A DNA stretch of 22,933 nucleotides from Candidatus Symbiothrix sp. (GTDB taxonomy: Bacteria > Bacteroidota > Bacteroidia > Bacteroidales > Azobacteroidaceae), in NCBI GenBank assembly GCA_031270525.1, contig JAISXN010000131.1, forward strand, positions 1 through 22,933, written 5' to 3'. This document shows positions 8,581 through 15,877 of the stretch, in pieces. The notes beneath the pieces are model-generated. The model made no database searches. It worked only from the letters and a program-made list of their open reading frames with translations, and was not told the DNA's origin. Numbering within the stretch: the first letter of the stretch is position 1; each line of letters starts with the position of its first letter. The position numbers and the translations under genes are program-made.

Positions 8581-9426
8581 ATGCAAGCTATATTTTCATT
8601 CATCAAAGAGCAATTGCAGGATTATTATACGGAATCCGAAATCAAATCGTTTTACTATTTGATGATGGAATCAGGTTGCCGTTTGGATAAACAATCCGTT
8701 TTGCTCGGCAAAGATACGCAAATATCTCCGGATGAAAAACGGTTGATTGAAAAGATGGTTGAAGATTTGAAAAAATTTCGTCCGGTACAATATATTTTAG
8801 GTGAAACGGAGTTTTACGGACTGAAATTTAAGGTCAACGAGCATGTTTTGATTCCCCGACCGGAAACGGAGGAATTGGTTGAGCAAATATTGAGTGAATT
8901 CACCGTTCACCGTTCACCGCTCACGATATTAGATATTGGGACAGGATCGGGTTGTATTGCTGTGGCTCTGGCTAAGTTTTTTCCTGATACAGAGGTGTAT
9001 GCCTTGGATATTTCGGAAAAGGCATTGGAAGTTGCGGCGGAAAATGCACGGAGTAACAGGGTGAATGTTCAATTTGTCCGGCATGATATTTTTGAAGATT
9101 TACCGGGAAATTTGCCGGAACAGTGGGATATTATTGTCAGTAACCCGCCTTATATAACACCGGCGGAAAAAAAAATGATGTCGAAAAATGTGTTGGATTA
9201 CGAGCCGCAGCAGGCGCTTTTTGTTCCTCAGGAAAAGCCTTTGCTTTTTTATGAACGGATTGCCGATATTGCCCGGAATTGCTTGAAGGAGAATGGAAAG
9301 CTTTATTTTGAGACGAGTGCGTTTCATGGGAAAGCTACGGCGGAGATGTTGAAAGAGAAAGGGTTTGGAGATGTTCAGCTTTTTCGGGATATTTCAGGAA
9401 AAGACAGGATTTTGGTTGCTTCTTAA
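8581..9426 (+). CDS. prmC: Peptide chain release factor N5-glutamine methyltransferase
   Basis: PrmC methylates the GGQ glutamine of the class I release factors, using S-adenosylmethionine. The 281-residue product has the N-terminal helical domain (1-75), a linker with EFYGLKFKVNEHVLIPRPETE, the SAM-binding motif DIGTGSGCIAVAL (118-130) and the catalytic NPPY at 188-191. Length is normal. The start is the ATG at 8581; a longer frame back to 8320 only covers the antisense of ribD and is rejected. Residues 107-115 (FTVHRSPLT) are encoded by a heptanucleotide tandem repeat just before the SAM motif, which is unusual for this gene. recX begins 10 nt downstream, so prmC, recX and the comF-like gene probably form one transcript. 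Confidence 0.93.
   Translation: MQAIFSFIKEQLQDYYTESEIKSFYYLMMESGCRLDKQSVLLGKDTQISPDEKRLIEKMVEDLKKFRPVQYILGETEFYGLKFKVNEHVLIPRPETEELVEQILSEFTVHRSPLTILDIGTGSGCIAVALAKFFPDTEVYALDISEKALEVAAENARSNRVNVQFVRHDIFEDLPGNLPEQWDIIVSNPPYITPAEKKMMSKNVLDYEPQQALFVPQEKPLLFYERIADIARNCLKENGKLYFETSAFHGKATAEMLKEKGFGDVQLFRDISGKDRILVAS
8899..8925 (+). repeat. TTCACCG heptanucleotide tandem repeat inside prmC
   Basis: Three perfect copies of TTCACCG occupy 8899-8919, followed by a partial copy CTCACG. The unit is not a multiple of three, so gain or loss of one copy would frameshift prmC ahead of its SAM-binding motif. The current copy number keeps the frame open. Confidence 0.9.
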
Positions 9427-9436
9427 GTTTTTATTT

Positions 9437-9898
9437 ATGATAAGTTTTGAACAAGCGTTAAACAGATTGGCCAATTATTGCAGTCGTGCGGAGAGGTGCG
9501 TTTCCGATGTTCGCCAAAAGTTGGAGGCCTGGGAAATAGCGAAAGGAGATCAGGATAAGATTATCCGTCGGCTTCAACAGGAGAAATTTTTGGATGAGAG
9601 CCGGTATTGCCGTGCTTTTGTCAACGATAAATCGAAGTACGCTCGTTGGGGAGCTTACAAAATCAAATATGCACTGAAGAAAAAACAAATTCCTGATGAG
9701 TTGATTCGGGAGTCCGTGGAGAATCTTGACCCGGCGGAAAACAGGGAACAACTTCGCCGGTTAATAGAACAAAAACGGGAATTGATAAAGGGTAAAAATG
9801 AATTGGAGGTCCGGCAGAAATTGATTCGGTTTGCGGTGGGACGGGGGTTTGTTTTGGAGGAGGTGGAGAGTGTGTTATTTAAGCATGAAAGTATATGA
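9437..9898 (+). CDS. recX: Regulatory protein RecX
   Basis: RecX binds RecA filaments and usually restrains RecA recombinase. The product of about 153 residues has the all-helical three-repeat layout: SFEQALNRLANYCSRAERC with VRQKLEAW at the N-terminus, then QEKFLDESRYCRAFVND and the WGAYKIKYALKKKQI segment, which match the family signature, then a C-terminal repeat. I chose the ATG at 9437-9439, 10 nt after the prmC stop, because it begins at the family N-terminus. The longest frame begins at 9365 inside prmC and adds unrelated residues. The stop overlaps the next start as ATGA (9895-9898), implying translational coupling. recA is not in the window. Confidence 0.88.
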   Translation: MISFEQALNRLANYCSRAERCVSDVRQKLEAWEIAKGDQDKIIRRLQQEKFLDESRYCRAFVNDKSKYARWGAYKIKYALKKKQIPDELIRESVENLDPAENREQLRRLIEQKRELIKGKNELEVRQKLIRFAVGRGFVLEEVESVLFKHESI

Positions 9899-10587
9899 AT
9901 CTAAAAAAAACAATACAAGCTTTCGTATCCCTGTTTTACCCCAAACTTTGCGTAATCTGTGGAAACCCTTTGGTTGCCGATGAAAACCATTTTTGTCTCG
10001 AATGTTTCCTGAAATTACCAAAGACCAATTATCATTTGAATCCCGATAATCAGGCGACCGACCGTTTTGCCGGAAAAATTCCTTTGGTGAAAGGCGCTTC
10101 GTATCTGTATTATAATAAAGGTGGAACAGGCCAAAAACTAATCGCCGAAATCAAATACAAAGATAACAGGCATCTGGGCGAATGGATGGGCGCTTTATTG
10201 GCAAAAGAATGGCTTTCAAGCGGTTTCTTTCGCGATATTGATTGTTTGATTCCTGTTCCGCTTCACCCTTCGAAGGAGCGTAAACGTGGATTTAACCAGG
10301 CGGAAATGATTGCTTTGGGGATTGCCCATGTCACAGGTATTCAGGTAAATACGAAAAATGTTTTCCGAAAAAAAGCCAATACAACCCAAACGAAAAAGGG
10401 TCTTTTCGAACGATGGAAAAATACAAAGGACCTGTTCGAGGTAAAAGACCTCGATTTTTTCAAAAACAAACACATTCTGATAGTAGATGACGTTTTGACA
10501 ACCGGTTCGACCCTGGAATCTGTCGCTCAAAGTATTTTAAAAGCGAAAGAAGTGAAAATAAGCCTCTTATGCCTTGCGATTGCATAA
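9895..10587 (+). CDS. comF: ComF family phosphoribosyltransferase-like protein
   Basis: This is a ComF/GntX-type protein of 230 residues, a family linked to DNA uptake in competent bacteria. The N-terminus carries a four-cysteine zinc finger (Cys19, Cys22, Cys34, Cys37). The C-terminal two-thirds is a type I phosphoribosyltransferase domain with the PRPP loop ILIVDDVLTTGSTLE at about 196-210. The family segment IPVPLHPSKERKRGFNQAE is also clear. It overlaps recX by four bases and shares its transcript. Whether it acts in competence here or in another role is unknown. No other competence gene is present in the window. Confidence 0.88.
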   Translation: MNLKKTIQAFVSLFYPKLCVICGNPLVADENHFCLECFLKLPKTNYHLNPDNQATDRFAGKIPLVKGASYLYYNKGGTGQKLIAEIKYKDNRHLGEWMGALLAKEWLSSGFFRDIDCLIPVPLHPSKERKRGFNQAEMIALGIAHVTGIQVNTKNVFRKKANTTQTKKGLFERWKNTKDLFEVKDLDFFKNKHILIVDDVLTTGSTLESVAQSILKAKEVKISLLCLAIA

Positions 10588-10609
10588 TTTTTTAAAATTA
10601 CACATTTAT

Positions 10610-10643
10610 TTTGCAGAATTTTCATTTCGATTGATTACTTTTG
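10610..10643 (+). promoter_or_regulatory. Promoter of the pyrE operon
   Basis: TTTG at 10610-10613 and TACTTTTG at 10636-10643 match the Bacteroidota -33 and -7 elements, with 22 nt between them, slightly longer than the usual 19-21. The predicted start is near 10648, leaving a leader of about 25 nt to the pyrE ATG. I see no pyrimidine-responsive attenuator in this short leader. Confidence 0.6.
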
Positions 10644-10673
10644 TAACGAAAACCAGTTATAACATAAATTTCA

Positions 10674-11309
10674 ATGAAAACGTTAGAACAAATTCTTGCT
10701 AATAAACTACTTAAAATTAAAGCAGTTAAACTTCAACCGGCTAATCCTTTCACGTGGGCTTCCGGTTGGAAATCACCGATTTATTGCGACAACAGGAAAA
10801 CCTTGTCTTATCCGTCGTTGCGTAATTTTATTAAATTGGAATTAGCTCGTACCATTATTGAGAAGTATGGAAATGTAAATACTGTTGCCGGAGTTGCCAC
10901 AGGCGCTATCGCTCAAGGTGCCATGGTTGCCGAAGAATTAAATCTGCCATTTGTTTATATCCGCGCTACGCCGAAAGATCATGGTTTGGAAAACCTGATT
11001 GAAGGAGATTTGAAACCGGGGTCTAAAGTGGTCGTTATTGAAGATTTGATTTCTACCGGCGGGAGCAGTCTGAAAGCGGTTGAAGCCGTCAGGAATGCAG
11101 GTTGCGACGTGATAGGCATGATCGCAATTTTTACTTATGGATTTCCTGTCGCCGACGAAAAGTTCAAGGAAGCGAAGGTAAAATATACCGCCTTGTGTAA
11201 TTACGATGCGATTTTGGATGAGGCTTTGAAAACGGATTATGTGGATGAATCCGAAATCAAAACGCTGCAGGAATGGAGAAAAAACCCGGTTAATTGGAAT
11301 CCTAAATAA
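10674..11309 (+). CDS. pyrE: Orotate phosphoribosyltransferase
   Basis: PyrE joins orotate to PRPP to make OMP in pyrimidine synthesis. The 211-residue product shows the expected features: NPFTWASGWKSPIYCDNR near the N-terminus, the flexible-loop lysine in TPKDHGLENLIEG, and the PRPP-binding loop VVVIEDLISTGGSSLKA at about 121-137. Length and sequence fit the Bacteroidota form. It is the first gene of a run with the SRPBCC protein and argH, which start 10 nt downstream and in overlap respectively. A promoter lies directly upstream. Confidence 0.95.
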   Translation: MKTLEQILANKLLKIKAVKLQPANPFTWASGWKSPIYCDNRKTLSYPSLRNFIKLELARTIIEKYGNVNTVAGVATGAIAQGAMVAEELNLPFVYIRATPKDHGLENLIEGDLKPGSKVVVIEDLISTGGSSLKAVEAVRNAGCDVIGMIAIFTYGFPVADEKFKEAKVKYTALCNYDAILDEALKTDYVDESEIKTLQEWRKNPVNWNPK

Positions 11310-11319
11310 ATTTTCCGGC

Positions 11320-11757
11320 ATGACTGAATATACAAGCGAAATCAAGCAGCTTCCTTATAGTGAGACGACTATTTTTGAAGTTCTTTCCGATTTGAATAAT
11401 CTTGAAAAAGTAAAAGATCAGATTCCGCAGGATAAAATACAGGATTTTTCGTTCGATCACGATTCCTGTACTTTCAATATAAGTCCCGTGGGCAAGGTGC
11501 GTTTTTCCATTGTGGAACGCGAACCGAACAAAACAATCAAGTTCATGGCCGACCAATCGCCGGTGGACGTTTACTTGTGGATACAACTCAAAGAAGTGAA
11601 TCCGCAGGATACGCGGATGAAATTGACCGTCAGAGCCAATTTGAATCCGTTTCTGAAGCCGATGTTATCCGGTCCGCTTCAAAAAGGTTTGGATAAAATC
11701 GCCGACGTTTTAGCCGCTGTGCCGTATGAAACTCTGGGAGAAAAACATAAAGATTGA
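11320..11757 (+). CDS. SRPBCC (START/polyketide-cyclase-like) family protein
   Basis: This is a 145-residue single-domain protein with the SRPBCC ligand-pocket fold. It opens with TEYTSEIKQLPYSETTIFEV, typical of the first strand and helix. A run of strands with SIVEREPNKTIKFMA and a C-terminal helix (LSGPLQKGLDKIADVLAAV) follow. The ATG at 11320, 10 nt after the pyrE stop, begins at the domain edge; the longer frame from 11239 is inside pyrE. Its 3' end overlaps argH by 32 nt. I recall the same gene beside pyrE and argH in other Bacteroidales, but its ligand and function are not known. Confidence 0.8.
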   Translation: MTEYTSEIKQLPYSETTIFEVLSDLNNLEKVKDQIPQDKIQDFSFDHDSCTFNISPVGKVRFSIVEREPNKTIKFMADQSPVDVYLWIQLKEVNPQDTRMKLTVRANLNPFLKPMLSGPLQKGLDKIADVLAAVPYETLGEKHKD

Positions 11758-13060
11758 CAAAGAAATAGAAAAATTTACGGTCGGAAAAGACCGTGAAATG
11801 GATTTGTATCTGGCCAAAGCCGACGTTTTAGGCTCTATGGCGCATATTGTCATGCTCGAAAGTATCGGATTATTGACCCCGGATGAACTCCGGGAACTTT
11901 TATCCGAACTCCGGAATATTTACGTAACCATTTTAGCCGGAAAATTTGTAATTGAAGAAGGCGTTGAAGATGTTCATTCGCAAGTCGAATTGTTGTTGAC
12001 GCGCAAGTTGGGCGATACCGGTAAAAAAATCCATAGCGGTCGTTCGCGCAACGACCAGGTCTTGTTGGATTTGAAACTTTTTACCCGCGACGCTATTCGG
12101 GATTTGGTCGGAAAAATTTCGGAATTAATAGATATCTTATTGGCTCAGAGTGAAAAATACAAAGATGTTTTTCTGCCGGGTTATACACATTTGCAAATCG
12201 CCATGCCTTCGTCGTTCGGACTTTGGTTCGGCGCTTATGCCGAAAGTTTGACCGATGATTTACAGTTGTTGTTGGCGGCTTACAAAATCTGTAACCGCAA
12301 TCCTTTGGGTTCGGCCGCCGGATATGGATCTTCGTTTCCCTTGAACCGTCAGATGACTACCGATTTATTGGGATTTGATACGATGAATTATAATGTCGTT
12401 TATGCCCAGATGGGGCGGGGAAAATTGGAACGCACGGTTGGTTTTGCTTTAGCGGGAATTGCGGCGAGTCTTTCGAAACTGGCTTTCGACGCTTGTCTAT
12501 ACAGCAGTCAGAATTTCGGTTTTATTCGTTTGCCTGATGAATTTACGACCGGTTCAAGCATCATGCCCCACAAAAAAAATCCTGATGTTTTTGAATTAAC
12601 GCGGGCAAAATGCAATTTGATTCAAAGCATCCCTCAACAAATTACTTTGATTATCAACAATCTACCTTCGGGTTACTTTCGTGATTTGCAGGTTACCAAA
12701 GAAATCTTCCTGCCGGCTTTCGGCGAATTGGCCGACTGTATCCGCATGACCGGTTTGATGATGCAATCGGTAAAAGTCAATGAAAACATTTCGGAAGATA
12801 AAAAATATGATTTGCTGTTCAGCGTTGAAAAAGTAAACGAATTGGTATTGAAAGGGACGCCTTTCAGGGACGCCTACAAACAGGTAGGATTGGAAATCGA
12901 ATCCGGTCGGTTTACGGCGGATAAAAATGTGCATCATACACACGAAGGAAGCATTGGCAATCTCTGTAATGACAAAATTGCAGCATTAAAAAACGAGATA
13001 GTCGGCGCATTTGATTTTGAAAAAATCAACAGGGCTGAGGAACAATTGGTGAAAATATGA
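11726..13060 (+). CDS. argH: Argininosuccinate lyase
   Basis: ArgH cleaves argininosuccinate to arginine and fumarate, the last step of arginine synthesis. The 444-residue product has the superfamily signatures HSGRSRND (103-110), the helix with PGYTHLQIAMPSS (about 151-163, His155) and the fumarase/lyase loop GSSIMPHKKNPD (276-287) that bears the catalytic serine. Start MKLWEKN at 11726 matches the family N-terminus even though it overlaps the SRPBCC gene by 32 nt. The stop overlaps the next start as ATGA at 13057-13060. Other arg genes are not nearby. Confidence 0.95.
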   Translation: MKLWEKNIKIDKEIEKFTVGKDREMDLYLAKADVLGSMAHIVMLESIGLLTPDELRELLSELRNIYVTILAGKFVIEEGVEDVHSQVELLLTRKLGDTGKKIHSGRSRNDQVLLDLKLFTRDAIRDLVGKISELIDILLAQSEKYKDVFLPGYTHLQIAMPSSFGLWFGAYAESLTDDLQLLLAAYKICNRNPLGSAAGYGSSFPLNRQMTTDLLGFDTMNYNVVYAQMGRGKLERTVGFALAGIAASLSKLAFDACLYSSQNFGFIRLPDEFTTGSSIMPHKKNPDVFELTRAKCNLIQSIPQQITLIINNLPSGYFRDLQVTKEIFLPAFGELADCIRMTGLMMQSVKVNENISEDKKYDLLFSVEKVNELVLKGTPFRDAYKQVGLEIESGRFTADKNVHHTHEGSIGNLCNDKIAALKNEIVGAFDFEKINRAEEQLVKI

Positions 13061-13566
13061 GAAGAATTATCATCGCCACAGTATTTATTTCCGTTGCTTT
13101 TTCCTGCAAAGAAGATATTTATTCGACGATTCCAAACTCTCCGGTCAGTTACACATTAAATTTGAATTTATATCCTGTCGATAATCAGTTAAATGCAGGA
13201 ATAGGGGCGTATTTGTGTATTACCCAAAGGCGATTTGAAACAGATCGGTTAGGGTTCGGTGGATTATTGATTGTCAGTGGAATAGGAGAAGACGTAGTCA
13301 ATATTTATGTTTATGATTTGGCTTGTCCCAATGAAGCCGGCAGGGACATTCTGGTAGTTCCCGATAATATAAGTAAAACAGGGATTCCTACCGCAATTAC
13401 GGCTAAGTGTCCGAAGTGCGGAGCTGTTTATAATATCGTTGACGGATACAAACACGGAAACGAATATTATGGATATGGAATACCACAGTCCGGCTCGAAG
13501 TACTATTTACGGGCTTACCGGGTGATGAAGACTGTGAATAGTGGGGAATTTGTGGTGATGAATTAA
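13057..13566 (+). CDS. Rieske-like lipoprotein with altered ligand residues
   Basis: This is a predicted lipoprotein of 169 residues. The signal peptide ends in the lipobox AFSC with Cys17. The mature part looks like a Rieske-type beta-sandwich: a first ligand loop YDLACPNEAG (Cys90), a second loop AKCPKCGAVYNI (Cys118, Cys121) and the closing segment KYYLRAYRV. Classical Rieske sites use CxH and CxxH. Here the first histidine is absent (CPN) and the second is a cysteine (CPKC), so a normal Rieske [2Fe-2S] cluster is unlikely; zinc, another cluster or no metal are alternatives. It overlaps argH by four bases (ATGA) and converges on the esterase gene. Family placement is by eye and moderately sure. 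Confidence 0.65.
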   Translation: MRRIIIATVFISVAFSCKEDIYSTIPNSPVSYTLNLNLYPVDNQLNAGIGAYLCITQRRFETDRLGFGGLLIVSGIGEDVVNIYVYDLACPNEAGRDILVVPDNISKTGIPTAITAKCPKCGAVYNIVDGYKHGNEYYGYGIPQSGSKYYLRAYRVMKTVNSGEFVVMN

Positions 13567-13587
13567 CATTCCCAATCTGCCACACCG

Positions 13588-14445
13588 TCAATTTCTCTCA
13601 ATCCATTCTAAAACAGCGGATTTCATCAATTCATGATAGGGAAAGGATGTCTTATATCCCCAGCCGTGTTCTCCGATCGGAAATATGTGGAGCGATGCAC
13701 GGACGTGGTTGCTTCGTAAAGCATTGTAAAATAATAAGGCATTATCAACCGGAACAGTTTTATCATCATCCGAATGTAACAGCAAGGTGGGAGGAGTGTC
13801 GCGTGTAACTTGTTCTTCATTAGAAAAATAAGTAATTAATGCTGGGGTTTGTTCTTTTCCAAGTAAGTTGTTTACGCTTCCTTGATGCGTATATCCGGGA
13901 TCGAAAGTGATGACCGGATAAAACAAAATGCCGAAATCGGGACGAGTAACCGAATCAAAATGCGTCAGCAGCGTTGAAGCCAAATGTCCGCCGGCCGAAA
14001 ATCCCATCACTCCGGTTTCATGCGGATTAATTCCCCAGCTTGCAGCGTTTTCCCGAATCATTCGCATGGCTTGTTTTGCATCTTCCAAGGGCAAAGTGTG
14101 ATGGTGGTTCGGCATCCGGTATTTGAGAACAACACCTGTTATTCCGTTTTTCGAAAGCCATTCGGCAAAATCGCTTCCTTCGTGTTTGATTGCAAGCCTG
14201 GCATAACCTCCTCCCGGACAAATCAATACGGATTTACCGGTATTTTTTTCCTTATCGGCCGGATATACTGTAATATCCGGAATGGATACATTAGAGATAC
14301 GGTCGTTTTCCGTTTTTTCCGGCTCGGTGATTCCATTTTCCTGTAATTTATCGTTCGGCCAAAGTTTCATTTTAAACTCATTGGTCTGTGCAGCAACGAA
14401 AGAACTCATAAACATCAAACTCATTACAACAGTAATTGTTTTCAT
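13588..14445 (-). CDS. Secreted alpha/beta-hydrolase, acetyl-xylan/feruloyl esterase-like
   Basis: This is a serine hydrolase of 285 residues with a signal peptide (cleavage near VAAQ, residue 20), so it acts in the periplasm or outside. The oxyanion segment is CPGGGYARL (76-84), the nucleophile elbow GFSAGGH puts the serine at 150, the acid is probably Asp228 in DDKTVP, and the histidine is His260 in EHGW. This layout matches the BD-FAE/acetyl-esterase type often encoded with xylan or pectin systems, where it removes acetyl or feruloyl groups. No other polysaccharide genes are adjacent. It starts 25 nt after proB on the same strand and is probably co-transcribed with it. Substrate is inferred only from family. 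Confidence 0.82.
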   Translation of the reverse strand: MKTITVVMSLMFMSSFVAAQTNEFKMKLWPNDKLQENGITEPEKTENDRISNVSIPDITVYPADKEKNTGKSVLICPGGGYARLAIKHEGSDFAEWLSKNGITGVVLKYRMPNHHHTLPLEDAKQAMRMIRENAASWGINPHETGVMGFSAGGHLASTLLTHFDSVTRPDFGILFYPVITFDPGYTHQGSVNNLLGKEQTPALITYFSNEEQVTRDTPPTLLLHSDDDKTVPVDNALLFYNALRSNHVRASLHIFPIGEHGWGYKTSFPYHELMKSAVLEWIERN

Positions 14446-14470
14446 CTTTTTTATTGTTTTTTAATTTCAA

Positions 14471-15541
14471 TTATTCCAAATAGAGATAATCATAATGTAT
14501 CACCGGTTTATTTCCTTTCCGTCCGATTAATTCCTTTGTTTTCTCACTACTATAACTTGCTTTCCCAACGCCGATTATCCGTTCTTTATCATCTATGATA
14601 CGAACAATGTCGTCTTTTTCAAAAGCGCCTTTTACCGAAATGATACCTACCGGCAGAAGAGAAACCGCTTTTTCGCCTGTCAATGCTTTTGCCGCATTGG
14701 TATTGATATGAATTTCTCCTTTCGCAAAACTGTCCGAGTGAGCAATCCATTTTTTAATTCCCGAAGAGGCTTTGACGGAAGGAATAAAGCGTGAATAAAC
14801 CACGTCAGGGTCTTTTCGCAAAATGCGGGAAAGAATATTTTCGGTTTTTCCGTTGGCAATAATCACTTCGACGCCTTCCCCGGCGACTTTGCGGGCAATC
14901 CTGTATTTAGTCGCCATACCGCCCCGGCCGAAAGTCGATTTGGAGGTCTGGATACAAGCTGTGAGGTCGCTTTCCTGGTCAATCTCACGAATGACTTCCG
15001 AATCCTGGTCTGTCGGCAAACCGGTATAAATTCCGTCGATGTTGCTCAGGATAATCAAGGCTTCGGCGTCCATCATAGCAGCTATCATTCCCGAAAGTTC
15101 GTCGTTGTCGGTAAACATCAATTCCGTTACGGAAATCGTATCATTCTCATTCATAATGGGAATGACTTTGTTTTCCAACATAACGCCTATACAGTTTTTC
15201 TGATTGAGATAGTGACTTCGGGTACCTAAACTTTCTTTCGTGGTAAGCACTTGACCGCAGGTAATCCCGTGTTCGCGAAAAAAATCGTAATAACGATTAA
15301 TCAGTTTGGCCTGTCCTACTGCCGAGTACAATTGCCGTGCGGAAACGTCGTCCAATTTACCTTTTACTTTGATTTCATTGCGTCCCGAGGCCACCGCGCC
15401 CGATGATATCAGGATAATTTCCAATCCTTCCCTGTGTAAGTCTGCTATCTGATCGACTAATGCCGACATTCGCGTTACATCCAGCGAGCCATCGTCCCGG
15501 CTTAACACATTGCTACCCACTTTTATAGCTATTCGTTTCAT
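14471..15541 (-). CDS. proB: Glutamate 5-kinase
   Basis: ProB phosphorylates glutamate to start proline synthesis. The 356-residue product has the amino-acid-kinase domain (KVGSNVLSRDDGSLD at 8-22, ILISSGAVASGRNEI, NENDTISVTELMFTDND) and a C-terminal PUA domain from about residue 270, as in full-length bacterial enzymes. proA, its usual partner, is not adjacent; an esterase gene follows instead. The start ATG at 15539-15541 lies about 35 nt below a TATCTTTG promoter element. The gene diverges from the 6S-like RNA. Confidence 0.93.
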   Translation of the reverse strand: MKRIAIKVGSNVLSRDDGSLDVTRMSALVDQIADLHREGLEIILISSGAVASGRNEIKVKGKLDDVSARQLYSAVGQAKLINRYYDFFREHGITCGQVLTTKESLGTRSHYLNQKNCIGVMLENKVIPIMNENDTISVTELMFTDNDELSGMIAAMMDAEALIILSNIDGIYTGLPTDQDSEVIREIDQESDLTACIQTSKSTFGRGGMATKYRIARKVAGEGVEVIIANGKTENILSRILRKDPDVVYSRFIPSVKASSGIKKWIAHSDSFAKGEIHINTNAAKALTGEKAVSLLPVGIISVKGAFEKDDIVRIIDDKERIIGVGKASYSSEKTKELIGRKGNKPVIHYDYLYLE

Positions 15542-15575
15542 TTTGTGTATTTATTTTTGCAACTGCCTCTGTCGG

Positions 15576-15583
15576 CAAAGATA
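15576..15583 (-). promoter_or_regulatory. -7 element for proB
   Basis: The minus strand reads TATCTTTG, a full TAnnTTTG match, about 35 nt upstream of the proB ATG. A TTTG lies further upstream, but the spacing is 14 nt, shorter than usual. It is back to back with the promoter of the 6S-like RNA. Confidence 0.5.
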
Positions 15584-15625
15584 GAATAAAAATTTGACAA
15601 ATAAAGTGAATTTTTATCAAAATTA

Positions 15626-15657
15626 TTTGTTTCATTCAACTATTATTTCTACATTTG
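15626..15657 (+). promoter_or_regulatory. Strong promoter of the 6S-like RNA
   Basis: TTTG at 15626-15629 and TACATTTG at 15650-15657, separated by 20 nt, match the Bacteroidota consensus and spacing exactly. Transcription should begin near 15661-15664, just before the closing stem of the RNA. It is one of the two best promoter matches in the window. Confidence 0.75.
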
Positions 15658-15663
15658 CATATA

Positions 15664-15850
15664 AATAAAGCCGCATATTGTCGATTGGAAAACTCATCAA
15701 ACAATTAAACAATTCCGAGACAATTTTTGCCGGGAATGGCGGGCCGCATCTTTCGAGACTGCTTTTGAGCACAGCGGATTACAAATACGGCAAAAAACTC
15801 AAATCATGTTATACGGAGTTTTGTTTACATCCACAGTGCGGCTTTTTTTG
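15664..15850 (+). ncRNA. ssrS: 6S-like RNA (SsrS candidate)
   Basis: This is a structured transcript of about 185 nt that I interpret as 6S RNA, which binds RNA polymerase holoenzyme. A 9-bp closing stem joins 15667-15675 to 15837-15845 and ends in a U-tract (15843-15849) that would serve as terminator. Further pairs stack inward: TTGT/ACA near 15679 and 15833, GGA/TCC (15687-15689 with 15830-15832) and 15699-15704 with 15821-15826. A 9-bp apical helix pairs 15724-15732 with 15788-15796, leaving a large unpaired centre. Size, rod shape and central bubble fit 6S RNA, as does a consensus promoter. Bacteroidales 6S RNAs are divergent; I recall the Rfam family Bacteroidales-1 being proposed as this RNA. 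tmRNA, SRP RNA and RNase P do not fit. A cis-acting leader of the downstream gene is the main alternative. Confidence 0.6.
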
Positions 15851-15877
15851 TTTCTAAACGATAAACATTTTTACTTC

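Noticed and set aside
10938..11345. Minus-strand frame of 135 codons over pyrE
   Set aside because: Shadow of pyrE; no domain, promoter or leader.
13567..13587. Terminator between the Rieske-like lipoprotein and esterase genes
   Set aside because: The 21-nt gap holds no stem and no T-run.
15664..15850. tmRNA, SRP RNA or RNase P RNA as identity of the structured RNA
   Set aside because: It is too short for tmRNA and RNase P and lacks a tRNA-like end or tag frame; it lacks the SRP Alu or GNRA-tipped helix. Rod shape with open centre fits 6S better.
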